Shown here piece by piece: positions 25,344 to 36,225 of a DNA stretch of 64,000 bases. This DNA is from Bosea sp. (in: a-proteobacteria). GTDB lineage: Bacteria; Pseudomonadota; Alphaproteobacteria; Rhizobiales; Beijerinckiaceae. The notes below the pieces were generated by a model. That model did not search any database. It had not been told where the DNA came from and saw only the letters and a list, made by a program, of their open reading frames with translations. Both the position numbers and the translations under genes were made by a program. Numbering within the stretch: the first letter of the stretch is position 1; the number at the start of each line of letters is the position of its first letter. The DNA is taken from assembly GCA_023910605.1 (NCBI GenBank), contig JAAVVV010000001.1:1292698-1356697 (forward strand). The letters are read 5' to 3'.

Positions 25344-27424
25344 CCGCTTGAGCTGGTGAAGCGCCCGCCTGTTCGCGCCAGCTCCACCAGCAGCCTTGCC
25401 GGCTCCCAGCCCGCGCCGTCACGGTCGTGCATTGTCTCGACCTCGGCCAGAATGGCGGCGGCCCCTATCCGGTCCGCCTGGAACATGGGTCCGCCCCGCC
25501 AGGCCGGCCAGCCATAGCCATTGATGAACACCAGATCGATGTCGCTCGCCCGTTGCGCCATGCCTTCATCAAGGATCCGCGCGCCCTCGTTGACCATGGC
25601 GGCGATGATGCGGGAGCGGATCTCCTCGGCCGGGACGGGCCGCCGGGCGATCCCCTTGCGCCGCGCCTCCGCCTCTATGATGACGGCGACGCCGGCATCG
25701 GGCCGCCTCTTGCCCTGCTCGTAGACATACCAGCCGGCCCCGGTCTTGATGCCGAAGCGGCCAAGCTCGCACAGCGTGTCGGCCACGCCGACATAGCGCT
25801 CGGCCGGATCGCGCGTCGCTGCCTGCCGCTTGCGCCGCGCCCAGGCGATGTCGAGGCCAGCGAGATCGAACACGGCGAAGGGGCCCATTGGCAGCCCGAA
25901 ATCCTCCATCGCGGCGTCGATCTCGTGGGGCAGTGCGCCATCCTCAAGCATGTATTCGCACTGCCGGCGATAGGCCGAAAAGATGCGGTTGCCGATGAAG
26001 CCCTCGCAATTGCCAGCGAGCACGGCCAGCTTGCGCAGCCGCTTTGCGAGCGCGAAGGCGCTGGCGAGCACATCCGGCGCGGTCGCGGAGCCGCGCACGA
26101 TCTCGACGAGCCGCATGATGTTGGCCGGCGAGAAGAAATGCAGACCCACCACGCGCTCCGGGTGGCTGGCGGCGGACGCGATCGCGTCAGGGTCGAGATA
26201 GCTCGTATTGGTGGCGAGGATGGCGTCAGGGCGCAGGATCGCGGAGAGAGCCCGGAACAGCTCCTGCTTCACGTCGAGGTCGTCGAACACGGCCTCGATC
26301 ACCAGATCGCAAGGGGCGAAGGCGGCCATGTCGCTGCCGACCGCAGTGAGGGCAAGCCGTGCTCCATGGCTGGCCGCGTCGATGCGGCCGCTCGCCAGCG
26401 CCCGGTCATGAATCGCGACGATCCGCGCGCGGCCCTTTTCGGCGGCCTCGGGCGATTGCTCGACCACGATGGTGCGCAGACCCGCCTCCGCCAGCGCCGC
26501 GGCGATGCCCGAACCCATCGTCCCCGCGCCGGCCACGCCGACCGTTCCGACAAGGCGCGGCGTCACATCCTCCAGGCCCGGCACGCGCCCCGCCTCGCGC
26601 TCGGCGAAGAAGACATGGCGCAGGGCGGCCGATTGCTCCCCCGCCATCAGTTCGACGAAGGCCTCCCGCTCCTGCGCGATGCCGGCCGTAAAGCCAAGCC
26701 GCACCGCAGCCTGCACGCTGCGTGCGGCCCGAAGCGGCGCGATCTGTCCGCGGGCCTTGCGCTCGATCTCGGCGATGCGGGCATTGATGGCGTCGGCATC
26801 GGCAGACGGCGCGGGACGCTGGGATGTCCGCCGCGGCGGCTGCCCTGCGATCCGGCCGGCCATCTCCAGCGCAGCCTCGATCAGGTTGCCCTCCGCCACC
26901 GCATCGATGAGGCCAATGTCGAGAGCTTCGGCCGCGCTGACCATGCGGCCCGAGGTGATGATGTCGAGGGCGCGCTCGATCCCCACGAGCCTGGGAAGGA
27001 GCTGGGTTCCGCCAGCGCCGGGCAGGAGGCCAAGCTTCACCTCCGGCAGGCCGAGCTGGGCGCCGGCATCTGCGATTCGCGCATGGGCTGACATCGCGAT
27101 CTCGCAGCCGCCCCCCAGCGCGGCGCCGTGGATGGCCGCGATCACGGGTTTGGCGCTGGCCTCGATCTGCCGGCAGACATCGCTCAGCGATGGCGATTGC
27201 GGCGGCTTGCCGAATTCCCTGATGTCGGCGCCGGCGACGAAGCCGCGGCCCTTGCAGGCCAGGATGATCGCCGTCGTGGCATCATCCGCGGCGGCTTCAG
27301 TCAGCGCGGCGGCAATCCCCGCCCTGACGGCATGGCTTGTCGCGTTCACGGGCGGATTGTCGATTTCGATGATCCGCGCCGCGCCGAGGCTGCGGCTGGT
27401 CACGACAGGGGGTGAAGGCGTCAT
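25340..27424 (-). CDS. FadJ-like enoyl-CoA hydratase / 3-hydroxyacyl-CoA dehydrogenase
   Basis: 694 residues, a multifunctional beta-oxidation enzyme. The crotonase domain (1-200) contains FVAGADIREFG and HGAALGGGCEIAMSAH, with the oxyanion and catalytic Glu region PEVKLGLLPGAGGTQLLPR. The NAD-binding domain begins at about residue 295 (VGVAGAGTMGSGIAAAL). HxFSPA dehydrogenase residues are in VGLHFFSPANIMRLVE and GNCEGFIGNRIFSAYRRQ. Two C-terminal domains include DFGLPMGPFAVFDLAGLD and NGYGWPAWRGGP. It acts on acyl-CoA chains in the cytoplasm. Tail-to-tail with psuG; an ArsR regulator lies upstream on the same strand. Confidence 0.95.
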   Translation of the reverse strand: MTPSPPVVTSRSLGAARIIEIDNPPVNATSHAVRAGIAAALTEAAADDATTAIILACKGRGFVAGADIREFGKPPQSPSLSDVCRQIEASAKPVIAAIHGAALGGGCEIAMSAHARIADAGAQLGLPEVKLGLLPGAGGTQLLPRLVGIERALDIITSGRMVSAAEALDIGLIDAVAEGNLIEAALEMAGRIAGQPPRRTSQRPAPSADADAINARIAEIERKARGQIAPLRAARSVQAAVRLGFTAGIAQEREAFVELMAGEQSAALRHVFFAEREAGRVPGLEDVTPRLVGTVGVAGAGTMGSGIAAALAEAGLRTIVVEQSPEAAEKGRARIVAIHDRALASGRIDAASHGARLALTAVGSDMAAFAPCDLVIEAVFDDLDVKQELFRALSAILRPDAILATNTSYLDPDAIASAASHPERVVGLHFFSPANIMRLVEIVRGSATAPDVLASAFALAKRLRKLAVLAGNCEGFIGNRIFSAYRRQCEYMLEDGALPHEIDAAMEDFGLPMGPFAVFDLAGLDIAWARRKRQAATRDPAERYVGVADTLCELGRFGIKTGAGWYVYEQGKRRPDAGVAVIIEAEARRKGIARRPVPAEEIRSRIIAAMVNEGARILDEGMAQRASDIDLVFINGYGWPAWRGGPMFQADRIGAAAILAEVETMHDRDGAGWEPARLLVELARTGGRFTSSSG

Positions 27425-27524
27425 GGCGGATCATTCCGTTTCAGGGTGCGGGCGCTGGGTCCCACCCGGGCTGCGGCACGTTTCCGGGGGAGCAAGCCGC
27501 GCGCCGCAAGCGCATCATGACAAA

Positions 27525-27923
27525 TCAGGTCGGGCAGAACTTGTCATGGATCAGCTTGATGAATCGCCGCACGTCATCATCGGCGAGGCTGTAATAGACG
27601 GTCTTGCCCGCGCGGCGCGTGCGCACCAGCCCGTCAAGCCTGAGCCGCGCCAATTGCTGCGAGACGCTCGGCTGCCTGAGCGCCAGCGCCTCCTCAAGCT
27701 CCGTGACGGAGCGCTCCTTCTCGGCCAGCAGGCACAGGAAGATGAGCCGGTTCTCGTGGGCCAGCGCCTTGAGATAGTCGCTTGCCTCGCGCGCGCTCGC
27801 CATGATGCGCTGGATGGACTCCGGTTCAGCCCGTTCGGCGAGGGCCGCATCGGCCGGCAGGTCAGTCGCTGTCACCGCATATGTCCGCTCTTGATGGCGC
27901 AGGCCAGGATCAAGCCCGATCAT
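27525..27923 (-). CDS. ArsR-family winged-helix regulator
   Basis: 132 residues. The winged helix runs SDYLKALAHENRLIFLCLLA, then VTELEEALALRQPSVSQQLA and GLVRTRRAGKTVYYSLADDD. No metal-binding CxC motif is present in the recognition helix, so it is not a classical arsenic/cadmium sensor; it resembles sulfide or peroxide-type regulators with few cysteines. It lies 100 bp upstream of the FadJ-like gene on the same strand and 166 bp from ettA, divergently. Target unknown. Confidence 0.88.
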   Translation of the reverse strand: MIGLDPGLRHQERTYAVTATDLPADAALAERAEPESIQRIMASAREASDYLKALAHENRLIFLCLLAEKERSVTELEEALALRQPSVSQQLARLRLDGLVRTRRAGKTVYYSLADDDVRRFIKLIHDKFCPT

Positions 27924-28089
27924 GGTCGCGGGCGCTCGCGATCATATGCCCCCGCCTTGATCTAATTCAATGGCGGGGCCGCGCCGGGCAGCGCCCTGCC
28001 GCGCCACCAATCTCCTTGAACCGGCGCGCTGCTCTTGCTACCTGCGGAGCAACAATCCCCGAAACAGAGCCTTCCTGGAGCGTCGACCC

Positions 28090-29742
<1,653 letters not shown>

Positions 29743-29852
29743 GGCGTGGGGGGTATTCCCTCACGCCAGCCGATCAGCAACACCAGCGTTTGGTCGGTCG
29801 TTTGCGCCAGCCCCGCGACACATACGGAGTCGCTTGACCAAAAGGGCAGATA

Positions 29853-29990
29853 TTGATCGACGGCGTAAGCGGTGCCCTGCTTCTTGCAGGTGCAGCTATT
29901 GCAGGCAGTCCAGCGGAGCCTGCCAAAAAAGCGGTCGGAAAATTGGTTGGTGCCTATACCGACCTCAGAGCCCGATTCAAAAGTTCACGT
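29853..29990 (+). pseudogene. Truncated N-terminal coding remnant
   Basis: A plus-strand frame starting with TTG at 29853 encodes LIDGVSGALLLAGAAIAG followed by AEPAKKAVGKLVGAYTDLR. It has coding-like composition and a hydrophobic small-residue start seen in several uncharacterised proteins. It ends at the IS5 remnant, so the gene was probably cut by that insertion. Product unknown. Confidence 0.35.
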
Positions 29991-30160
29991 GCAGATCGAG
30001 TATCTTGCGATGCGTCGCGTGAGCATGCGGATGCTGGCGACATGGGCGGAGGCAGTGGAGCTTTCGATGGATTTCTCCCAATCCTTGGCAAGACGGCGGC
30101 ATCGATTGAGCCATGCGAAGGTTCGCTCGACGGGCTCAACAAGAAGATCCGCATTCATCG
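29985..30160 (-). pseudogene. IS5-family transposase, C-terminal remnant
   Basis: The minus strand encodes [20 protein letters not shown], which contains the catalytic Glu helix of IS5/IS4-group transposases, then a divergent [15 protein letters not shown] and a stop. Everything upstream of about 55 codons is gone. It lies between a truncated host gene and a truncated tRNA. Confidence 0.85.
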
Positions 30161-30261
30161 CAATAAGCCTGCAGGCCGACCGATGAGCCGGGCCACGGCG
30201 AAGGCCAACGCCGGGAAATCGATGGTGCGTTGCCATGTCGACAATTCCACCGGTGAGTGGG

Positions 30262-30310
30262 GGGCCCTGCAGGACTCGAACCTGCAACCAGACCGTTATG
30301 AGCGGTCCGG
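30262..30310 (-). pseudogene. 5'-truncated tRNA with CAT anticodon
   Basis: The minus strand holds an intact anticodon arm (GACCG, loop CTCATAA, CGGTC), a 5-base variable region and an intact T arm (GCAGG-TTCGAGT-CCTGC) followed by an acceptor-like 3' strand AGGGCCC. The D arm and 5' acceptor strand are absent; unrelated sequence precedes the anticodon arm. It lies 69 bp downstream of the complete tRNA(CAT) on the same strand. Confidence 0.7.
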
Positions 30311-30379
30311 ATTGCAGGGAAAAGCGAAATGGAATCAGCGCCGAAAGAGCACATGCGGGCAATGCCGCGTGCAAAACCG

Positions 30380-30451
30380 TGGGCCGGGCAGGACTCGAAC
30401 CTGCAACGAGAGTGTTATGAGCACTCGGCTCTGCCATTGAGCTACCGGCCC
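30380..30451 (-). tRNA. tRNA with CAT anticodon (Met, or Ile2 after lysidine modification)
   Basis: A full cloverleaf on the minus strand: acceptor GGGCCGG/CCGGCCC, D arm GCTC-AATGGCA-GAGC, anticodon stem GAGTG/CACTC with loop CTCATAA (anticodon CAT at 30417-30419), T arm GCAGG-TTCGAGT-CCTGC and discriminator A. CCA is not encoded. A G1-C72 pair argues against initiator tRNA. The short D loop and TCGTT variable loop do not let me separate elongator Met from Ile2. Confidence 0.88.
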
Positions 30452-30515
30452 CACGGTACAGCACCTATTGCGCCGCGCCGCGTGGCGGTCAACCCTCCAA
30501 GCCAACCCTGCCAGT

Positions 30516-30819
30516 GTAAGCGGTGTTCCGAGGGCACCTTTCTTTGATGCGGTATGATGGGCACTGTGATGATCCTGCCCGAGAGCAGATAGCCCATCTG
30601 CGCAGGCGTGATCGCCACCACGCCATCGGCAGGTGACGGCCACAGGAACCGGCCCTTCTCCAGCCGCCGCACATACAGGCTGGCCGCCTGACCGTCGTGC
30701 CAGATCACCTTCAGCAGATCACCGCGCCGGCCTCGGAAGCAGAAGACAAACGAGCGGAGAAAGCTGAGCGCCAAAAGGACTTCCCGCAAGGCGGCCCTCA
30801 GCGTGTGGATACGATGCAA
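30516..30819 (-). pseudogene. IS66-family remnant with TnpB fragment
   Basis: The left end begins GTAAGCGGTGTTCC, the characteristic IS66 terminal GTAAGCG. The minus strand encodes TnpB-like sequence (FCFRGRRGDLLKVIWHDGQ, then YVRRLEKGRFLWPSPADGVV and ITPAQMGYLLSG). TnpA and TnpC are missing. The TnpB frame runs into unrelated sequence after about residue 82. Bases 30820-31031 hold nothing I recognise. Confidence 0.85.
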
Positions 30820-31031
30820 GCCTCTTCCTTCAAATTGCCGGCGCGATCAGGCCGAAGCCCTCATGACCGAAGGGGCGTGACGCCCCCGATCAACCCCAGC
30901 CCGATCCCTCCAGCGCGTTCCCCAATGTTCAAATCCCTGCCGCAGCGAAAAACACGCAACGGGAACCCGTGTCCTGCGCAACACGGAGATCGGCGCAGAC
31001 CGGAATGAACCAGCATGGTGAATAGGACGGG

Positions 31032-31313
31032 CTAGGCCTTTCGCCCGTCAAATTCCATCCTGTTGATGCGGCTTGCCAGAGCAATGGCGTTCTCCACGGC
31101 GTCTTGACCGAAATACCGGGCCATCGCCATTGCCTTCACCAGCACGCGTTCAATCTCCCAGCAGATCAGCGCATCCTCTTCTGTTCCCGCTTTCGGGACT
31201 TGATCAGGCGCGGGACTGCATTTGCTGGCGGATGCCGCAGTGTCATGTGGATTTGCGGGGCTTTGGGTTGGCGCAGGAGCGGCGCTTCTTGTCGGGTGAT
31301 GTGCGTTGGTCAT
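31032..31313 (-). CDS. Small hypothetical protein
   Basis: 93 residues from MTNAHHPTRSAAPAPTQSP. The first half is low-complexity, rich in Pro, Ala and Ser, probably disordered. The second half (DALICWEIERVLVKAMAMAR then YFGQDAVENAIALASRINRM) forms amphipathic helices. No family recognised and no clear ribosome binding site. It stands alone between IS66 debris and the sigma-54 regulator. A real gene is plausible but not certain. Confidence 0.45.
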   Translation of the reverse strand: MTNAHHPTRSAAPAPTQSPANPHDTAASASKCSPAPDQVPKAGTEEDALICWEIERVLVKAMAMARYFGQDAVENAIALASRINRMEFDGRKA

Positions 31314-31547
31314 GGCTGGTCCCTTCGGAATGAGGTCTGTGCCATGGCAATGCAAGATTACGTACCGAAATGCCCATCTCGGGAAAAAAATAAAATGTCG
31401 TTAAATCAGATACTTGTCGTTCACTTGGCAGAGATGGTCGCTGGGCGGCCAGCTTGGGTTTGCGGAATGCAAATCAAACAGCAAAGGCCGATTCAGGGCT
31501 TTCGATTTTGCAACGACAGCGGTCCGGCAGACCCGCTGTGCATTTCG

Positions 31548-32984
31548 CTATGTTGCCACCTGGAGCGCATCAGCTGCCTGCCAGGCTTCGATCCGCCGAT
31601 AGATCGTCGAAGGCGCCACCTCCAGCATTGCGGCCGCGCGCGGGATTGATCCGCCACACATGGCAATCGCGGCCTCGACATGAAGCCGGATCGCCTCATC
31701 GAGTGACACCAGAGGGCGCTTCTCGCCGTCTTCCGTTCCGGCAGGAGCGAAACTCGGCAGGGCCGACGGCAATGGCAGTGTCACCCGCCCCAGCAAGCGT
31801 TCGCCGGTTTTCGGTCGCAACTCGGCCGGCAGATCAGCCAGCTCAATGACAGTTCCCTGTGAAAACACCACAAGGTTGCGAATGAGGTTCTGGAGTTGGC
31901 GTACATTTCCGGGCCAGGCAAAACGTATCAACGCGGCCTCGGCCTCTGCGGAGAAAATTGAACAGGTCTTGCCCTCCTCCGCTGCGAAGCGCTCCAGAAA
32001 CGCGCGGGCAATCAGCAGCACATCATCGCCACGGTCACGCAGTGGCGGCATCTCAACCGGAAGAACATGCAGCCGATAGAACAGATCCTCCCGCAGCCGG
32101 CTTGCAGCAACCTCGCTTCGGGGATCCTTGTTCGTCGCACAGACAATCCGCACATCAGCCTGACGAACCTGATCTTCGCCCAGCCGCTGCACCGTCATGG
32201 TCTGCAAGAAGCGCAGCAGCTTCGTCTGCAGCGCGAGATCCATTTCGCAAATCTCGTCGAGGAACAGCGTCCCGCCCTGGGCGCTGAGCACGGCTCCCTT
32301 TCGATCGGCGACAGCACCGGTGAAAGCCCCCTTGGCGTGGCCGAACAGTTCGCTTTCCAGCATGTCCCTGGGGATGGCGGCGCAGTTCACGGCGATGAAC
32401 GGACCCTTGGCCCGCTTGCTGAAACGATGCAGGGCATCGGCGCAGAGTTCCTTGCCGGTGCCGCTCTCGCCGGTCACGAAGACAGTTGCGTTCGACGGCG
32501 CTGCCGCCTGGATGATGCGATAGGTCGCCTGCATCGCCAGCGAACTGCCGATGAACCGGGCGAAGCGATCACGACCGAAGCTTTCCCGGATCTCCTCGAT
32601 CTCGCTTGCCATGGCGCGACGCTCGATGGCGTTGCGGATCGTCACCCGCAACCGATCGGGCGAAAAGGGCTTCAGGAGGAAGTCGAAGGCGCCTTCGCGC
32701 ATCGCATCGATGGCAAGCTGGACGGAACCCTGAGCCGTCATCATCACTACGACGATCGGCAGGCCGCGCTGCCTGACCTCCCGCATGATGTCGAGCCCGT
32801 TGCCATCCGGCAGGTTTACGTCAACCAGCAGGACATGCGGGCAATTTCTGTCGATCTCGGAAAAGGCATCGTTCACCCGGGTCGCAAGACTGATGCTGCG
32901 GGCATCTGTCTGCAGGATTGCCCGATAGGTTTCACCGAGCGCCACCGAATCCTCGACGATCAGAATCTTCGGTTGCTTTGGCAC
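31548..32984 (-). CDS. Sigma-54-dependent response regulator (NtrC/LuxO type)
   Basis: 478 residues from the GTG at 32984, which is preceded by AAGGGAG; an upstream reading to 33053 overlaps the kinase gene and is unlikely. Receiver domain 1-120 with phospho-acceptor Asp in HVLLVDVNLPDGNG and Lys in FLLKPFSPDR. AAA+ domain: Walker A GESGTGKE, sigma-54 contact loop GHAKGAFTGAV, Walker B GGTLFLDEI and an arginine finger region RLREDLFYRLHV. The C-terminal Fis-type helix-turn-helix is SIPRAAAMLEVAPSTIYRRI. It activates sigma-54 promoters on phosphorylation, most likely by the hybrid kinase encoded 65 bp upstream. Confidence 0.95.
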   Translation of the reverse strand: MPKQPKILIVEDSVALGETYRAILQTDARSISLATRVNDAFSEIDRNCPHVLLVDVNLPDGNGLDIMREVRQRGLPIVVVMMTAQGSVQLAIDAMREGAFDFLLKPFSPDRLRVTIRNAIERRAMASEIEEIRESFGRDRFARFIGSSLAMQATYRIIQAAAPSNATVFVTGESGTGKELCADALHRFSKRAKGPFIAVNCAAIPRDMLESELFGHAKGAFTGAVADRKGAVLSAQGGTLFLDEICEMDLALQTKLLRFLQTMTVQRLGEDQVRQADVRIVCATNKDPRSEVAASRLREDLFYRLHVLPVEMPPLRDRGDDVLLIARAFLERFAAEEGKTCSIFSAEAEAALIRFAWPGNVRQLQNLIRNLVVFSQGTVIELADLPAELRPKTGERLLGRVTLPLPSALPSFAPAGTEDGEKRPLVSLDEAIRLHVEAAIAMCGGSIPRAAAMLEVAPSTIYRRIEAWQAADALQVAT

Positions 32985-33049
32985 CGGCTTTTCTCCCTTG
33001 AGAAGGCGTCCATCAATGCGGCCATGACCCGTCCGGCAGAGCGTGCCGC

Positions 33050-35695
33050 TCACGCTGTTTGCCGTCTGCGCAAATCCCGAAGCGTCCGCTTGATTTCGTC
33101 ATGAAGCGCGGGAAGTTGCTCCGCAAAGGTCCCGGAAGTTGCATGTTCGACTGCCAACGCCGTTTCAAGCGCACTTCGGCCGCCATATTGCCCAAGAAGC
33201 GCGACCAGCCTGTGGGCGGATCGACAGATGGACGCATGGTCGCCAGCCGACTCGGCGCTCACGATTTCATCCCATTCATGACTGATGTTTTCAACTGCAG
33301 CGTTCAGCAACATGGCGAACGTCGAAGCGTCGCAGACCTCCTCAAGTTCGGCGAGGAGATCCGGCTCGCCGGCGTCGGCAAGCGCGCGCGTGGCTCCGTC
33401 CTGGCCTCCCCGCCGGGTGCGCTGTGCCGCGTGCTCAAGCAGTTTCGCCAGGTCGCCCGGACGGACAGGCTTCGAGAGGTGATGATCAAACCCAGCAGTG
33501 ATGGCCTTGCGGCGATCTTCCTCGAAGGCTTGTGCTGTCAGGGCCGCAATCATGACATTGCCGCGCGTGCCGCCCAGCTTCCGGATTGCGGCCACGGCCT
33601 CGTCTCCAAACAAGAAGGGCATCTGGATATCGAGAATGATCAGATCAAAATCTTCATTGGTTGCTGCTGCCAGGGCAGACACTCCGTCCGCGACAAGGGT
33701 TACATGATGGCCGCGGTTTTCGAGCATCGTGCGGATCACAAGCTGGCTTGCCGGGGTGTCCTCCGCGACGAGAATGGCGAGCGGCCGAATGGGCGGCGCC
33801 AGATCCGGGCCCCTTTCAGTCGGGCCTGTCCCGCCTGCTGCAATCATGCCGGATGTCGGCGTGCATGGCTGCGCCAGGATCTCGATGATGAACTCGGTTC
33901 CCGATGCGTCGCTCTTTGCAAGGCGCAGGCCGCCATCCATGGCGCAGGCCAGCCGGCGCGAGATTGCCAGGCCCAGCCCTGTTCCCACGGCCAGCGTAGC
34001 GGATGACCCGCCACGCTCGAACGGCTCGAACATGCGCTGTTGCGTCGCCGCCGGGATTCCGACACCTGTGTCACTGACGGCCAAGCGGAGCCGCACGCGC
34101 TCCGGAGCTTCGTAGCTGGCGGTGACGTCGAGGTGGACCCCGCCCTTCTCCGTGAACTTCACGGCATTGCCAAGGATGTTGATCAGCACCTGTCTCAGAT
34201 AAGCGGGGTCGAGCACGAGAAGATGAGGCACCTCAGCGCCGATCGCGACCGAGAACCGAAGTCCCTTTTGCATCGCCAGCACTGTGATCATCTTGATGAT
34301 GCCATCGACGAGAGGCCTGAACTCCGTCGGGACCGGCCTGGCTTTGTCCTTGCCCGATTCCAGGCGAGCGAAGTCAAGAATGTCGTTGATCAGGGCGAGA
34401 AGATGGGTGCCTGAGTCGGCAATGCCAGCGATGTAGCGCTTCTGCGTCGCATCGAGCCGGGTTTCGCCGAGCAAGTCCGCAAAGCCAAGAACGGCATTCA
34501 TCGGTGTCCTGATTTCATGGCTGATCATGGCCATGAAGCCGGATTTCGCACGGTTGGCGTCATCTGCGGCTTCTGCCAGCTTCCGCATCCGTTCCGCCTG
34601 GTCGGCGAGGCTTTGATGTGCCTGCGTCAGCTGGGTAACATTTCGTTTCAGATCGGTGATGTCAGTCTGGATGCCGACCATGCCTCCGTCACTTGTGCGG
34701 CGGTCGGAGACGATCAGCCAGCGACCATCACCCAGTTCCTGTTCGAGCGGCTCCATGCCCTGATCGCGCCGGGCGAGCCTCGCCTTTATCCAGCCTTCCG
34801 GATCGGCTTCAGCGCCGCGATACTGGCGGCGTCCGATTCCAAAGCGGAGCAGTTCCTCAAAGCGTGCGCCCGGGACAATCGCGTCTGCCGAAAGGGCATG
34901 GAATTTCTTGTACGTTGTGTTGCACAGGACGAGCCGGTCCTCGGCATCATACAAGGCGAAGCCTTCACTGATGGCCTCGATCGCTTCCTTCAGGCGTATC
35001 CAGGCTGCTGCAGCCTCGCGCCGTGACCGGATGACCGTCGCAAGGTGCTTCTGAGCCCGGCGCTCGGAGAAGAACAGATGCGCTCCTGCACCGGCGATGG
35101 TGATCAGGAGCAGGGACATCAGCACGGCCAGTTCCTTCCGTGCGTCCTCCTGGGTCTTCTGGATCCCCTGCCGTTCGACGCGATCCTTTGTCAGGGCAAA
35201 ATTGGTCAGTTGCTGCAAAGGCCCGATATGGCGTCGCATGGTTGCCCGGATGGTTTTGAAGTCCTCTGCGGTCGGACCCCGCGCGATGGCGCCATCGATC
35301 AATCTCAAGTCAGCGGCCAGTTCATCGATCTGATCCCGCAGTCCGGGATTGGCATTCAGCGAACGACGCAGCGAGCCGGCTTCGTAGAGCCCGATACGGC
35401 TCCAGAGGATATCGAAGCGCTGCTGCAATCTCGCGCGCGGCTCAGACGAATCGTCCTGCGCCGCGTCCGCCAGCGCATACAGGAACAGGCTCAGTTCGAG
35501 CTCGGCCTGCGCCGCTCCCCAGATCACATTCTCCGAGATGGAATAGTTGAGCCGTTCCTCGATCACGAAGTAGCGGTTCAGTGTCAGGCCAGTCATGATC
35601 GCGATAGCCGTGATCAGCAGTGCAATCACGATCTTGATAGGTTGACCTCGCTTGATTCGGCCACCCGTCGGGTCGGCCATGCGCTCAGGAGCCAC
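33050..35695 (-). CDS. Hybrid sensor histidine kinase with PAS, receiver and HPt domains
   Basis: 881 residues from a GTG at 35695 preceded by AGGAAG. Order: membrane helix (about 20-40), periplasmic helical sensor region (about 45-185), second membrane helix (LAVLMSLLLITIAGAGAHLF), PAS domain (AISEGFALYDAEDRLVLCN), then the H-box FMAMISHEIRTPMNAVLG. ATPase motifs are NILGNAVKF, DTGVGI and GTGLGLAI. The receiver domain has Asp in DLIILDIQMPF and Lys in HHLSKPVRPG, and an HPt domain has His in CRSAHRLVALLGQYG. A full phosphorelay is thus within one protein, feeding the downstream sigma-54 regulator. The secreted protein upstream may be its sensory partner. Confidence 0.95.
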   Translation of the reverse strand: MAPERMADPTGGRIKRGQPIKIVIALLITAIAIMTGLTLNRYFVIEERLNYSISENVIWGAAQAELELSLFLYALADAAQDDSSEPRARLQQRFDILWSRIGLYEAGSLRRSLNANPGLRDQIDELAADLRLIDGAIARGPTAEDFKTIRATMRRHIGPLQQLTNFALTKDRVERQGIQKTQEDARKELAVLMSLLLITIAGAGAHLFFSERRAQKHLATVIRSRREAAAAWIRLKEAIEAISEGFALYDAEDRLVLCNTTYKKFHALSADAIVPGARFEELLRFGIGRRQYRGAEADPEGWIKARLARRDQGMEPLEQELGDGRWLIVSDRRTSDGGMVGIQTDITDLKRNVTQLTQAHQSLADQAERMRKLAEAADDANRAKSGFMAMISHEIRTPMNAVLGFADLLGETRLDATQKRYIAGIADSGTHLLALINDILDFARLESGKDKARPVPTEFRPLVDGIIKMITVLAMQKGLRFSVAIGAEVPHLLVLDPAYLRQVLINILGNAVKFTEKGGVHLDVTASYEAPERVRLRLAVSDTGVGIPAATQQRMFEPFERGGSSATLAVGTGLGLAISRRLACAMDGGLRLAKSDASGTEFIIEILAQPCTPTSGMIAAGGTGPTERGPDLAPPIRPLAILVAEDTPASQLVIRTMLENRGHHVTLVADGVSALAAATNEDFDLIILDIQMPFLFGDEAVAAIRKLGGTRGNVMIAALTAQAFEEDRRKAITAGFDHHLSKPVRPGDLAKLLEHAAQRTRRGGQDGATRALADAGEPDLLAELEEVCDASTFAMLLNAAVENISHEWDEIVSAESAGDHASICRSAHRLVALLGQYGGRSALETALAVEHATSGTFAEQLPALHDEIKRTLRDLRRRQTA

Positions 35696-35706
35696 TGCCG
35701 TTCTTC

Positions 35707-36225
35707 CTAGCGCAATTCAAGCGATCGCAATTGCCAGATCCATTTGAAGTTGTTGCTCTCGTCACGCAGTTCACGGAAACTGTCCCGCGGGTAGACGATC
35801 CAGAGCGGTCCGCGATCCCGCAATTGCAGTTCGACGCCGTCGGCTTTCATCGCCAGCAAGACCGGATAGCGACGCAGTTCGGCGACGTCGAGCTCAACCG
35901 AATAACTGTTCACGGCCCCGGCACGGATTTTCGTGCCCTGCGCGCCGACGGCATCGAGAAGCCGCGCGACCGGAACGCCGGTGAAAGTCGTTGGCTTGTC
36001 GGCCCAGCTGTGGCTGGTCGTGAAGGATTGCTCACCCAGCGCCAGCAGCATGCCGCGATCGAAATCAGCCCGCATCGGCGCATTGGTCCTGCTGATGTTC
36101 CCTGTCACGGACAGGATGACGTCACCCGTCGGCCGTGGCAGATCATCGGCCCGGAGAGATGACACTGCAAAGGCGCCAACCAGCCACAGCACCACAAGAA
36201 CCAGTCGCGACTTTGCATTTTGCAT
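35707..36225 (-). CDS. Secreted SuoX-fold-like protein lacking the cofactor cysteine
   Basis: 172 residues with a signal peptide (LVLVVLWLVGAFAVSSLRA). The body resembles the oxidoreductase molybdopterin-binding fold: VILSVTGNIS, FTGVPVARLLDAVGA, VELDVAELRRYPVLLAMKAD and RGPLWIVYPRDSF. The protein has no cysteine at all, so the molybdenum-ligating residue of true enzymes is missing and catalysis is unlikely. It starts the operon with the hybrid kinase, whose ribosome binding site overlaps its stop codon. A periplasmic ligand-sensing role is inferred. Confidence 0.7.
   Translation of the reverse strand: MQNAKSRLVLVVLWLVGAFAVSSLRADDLPRPTGDVILSVTGNISRTNAPMRADFDRGMLLALGEQSFTTSHSWADKPTTFTGVPVARLLDAVGAQGTKIRAGAVNSYSVELDVAELRRYPVLLAMKADGVELQLRDRGPLWIVYPRDSFRELRDESNNFKWIWQLRSLELR

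Noticed and set aside
25427..27965. Two plus-strand frames of about 500 codons opposite the FadJ-like gene
   Set aside because: Antisense shadows; no recognisable domains and they cross the gene boundary.
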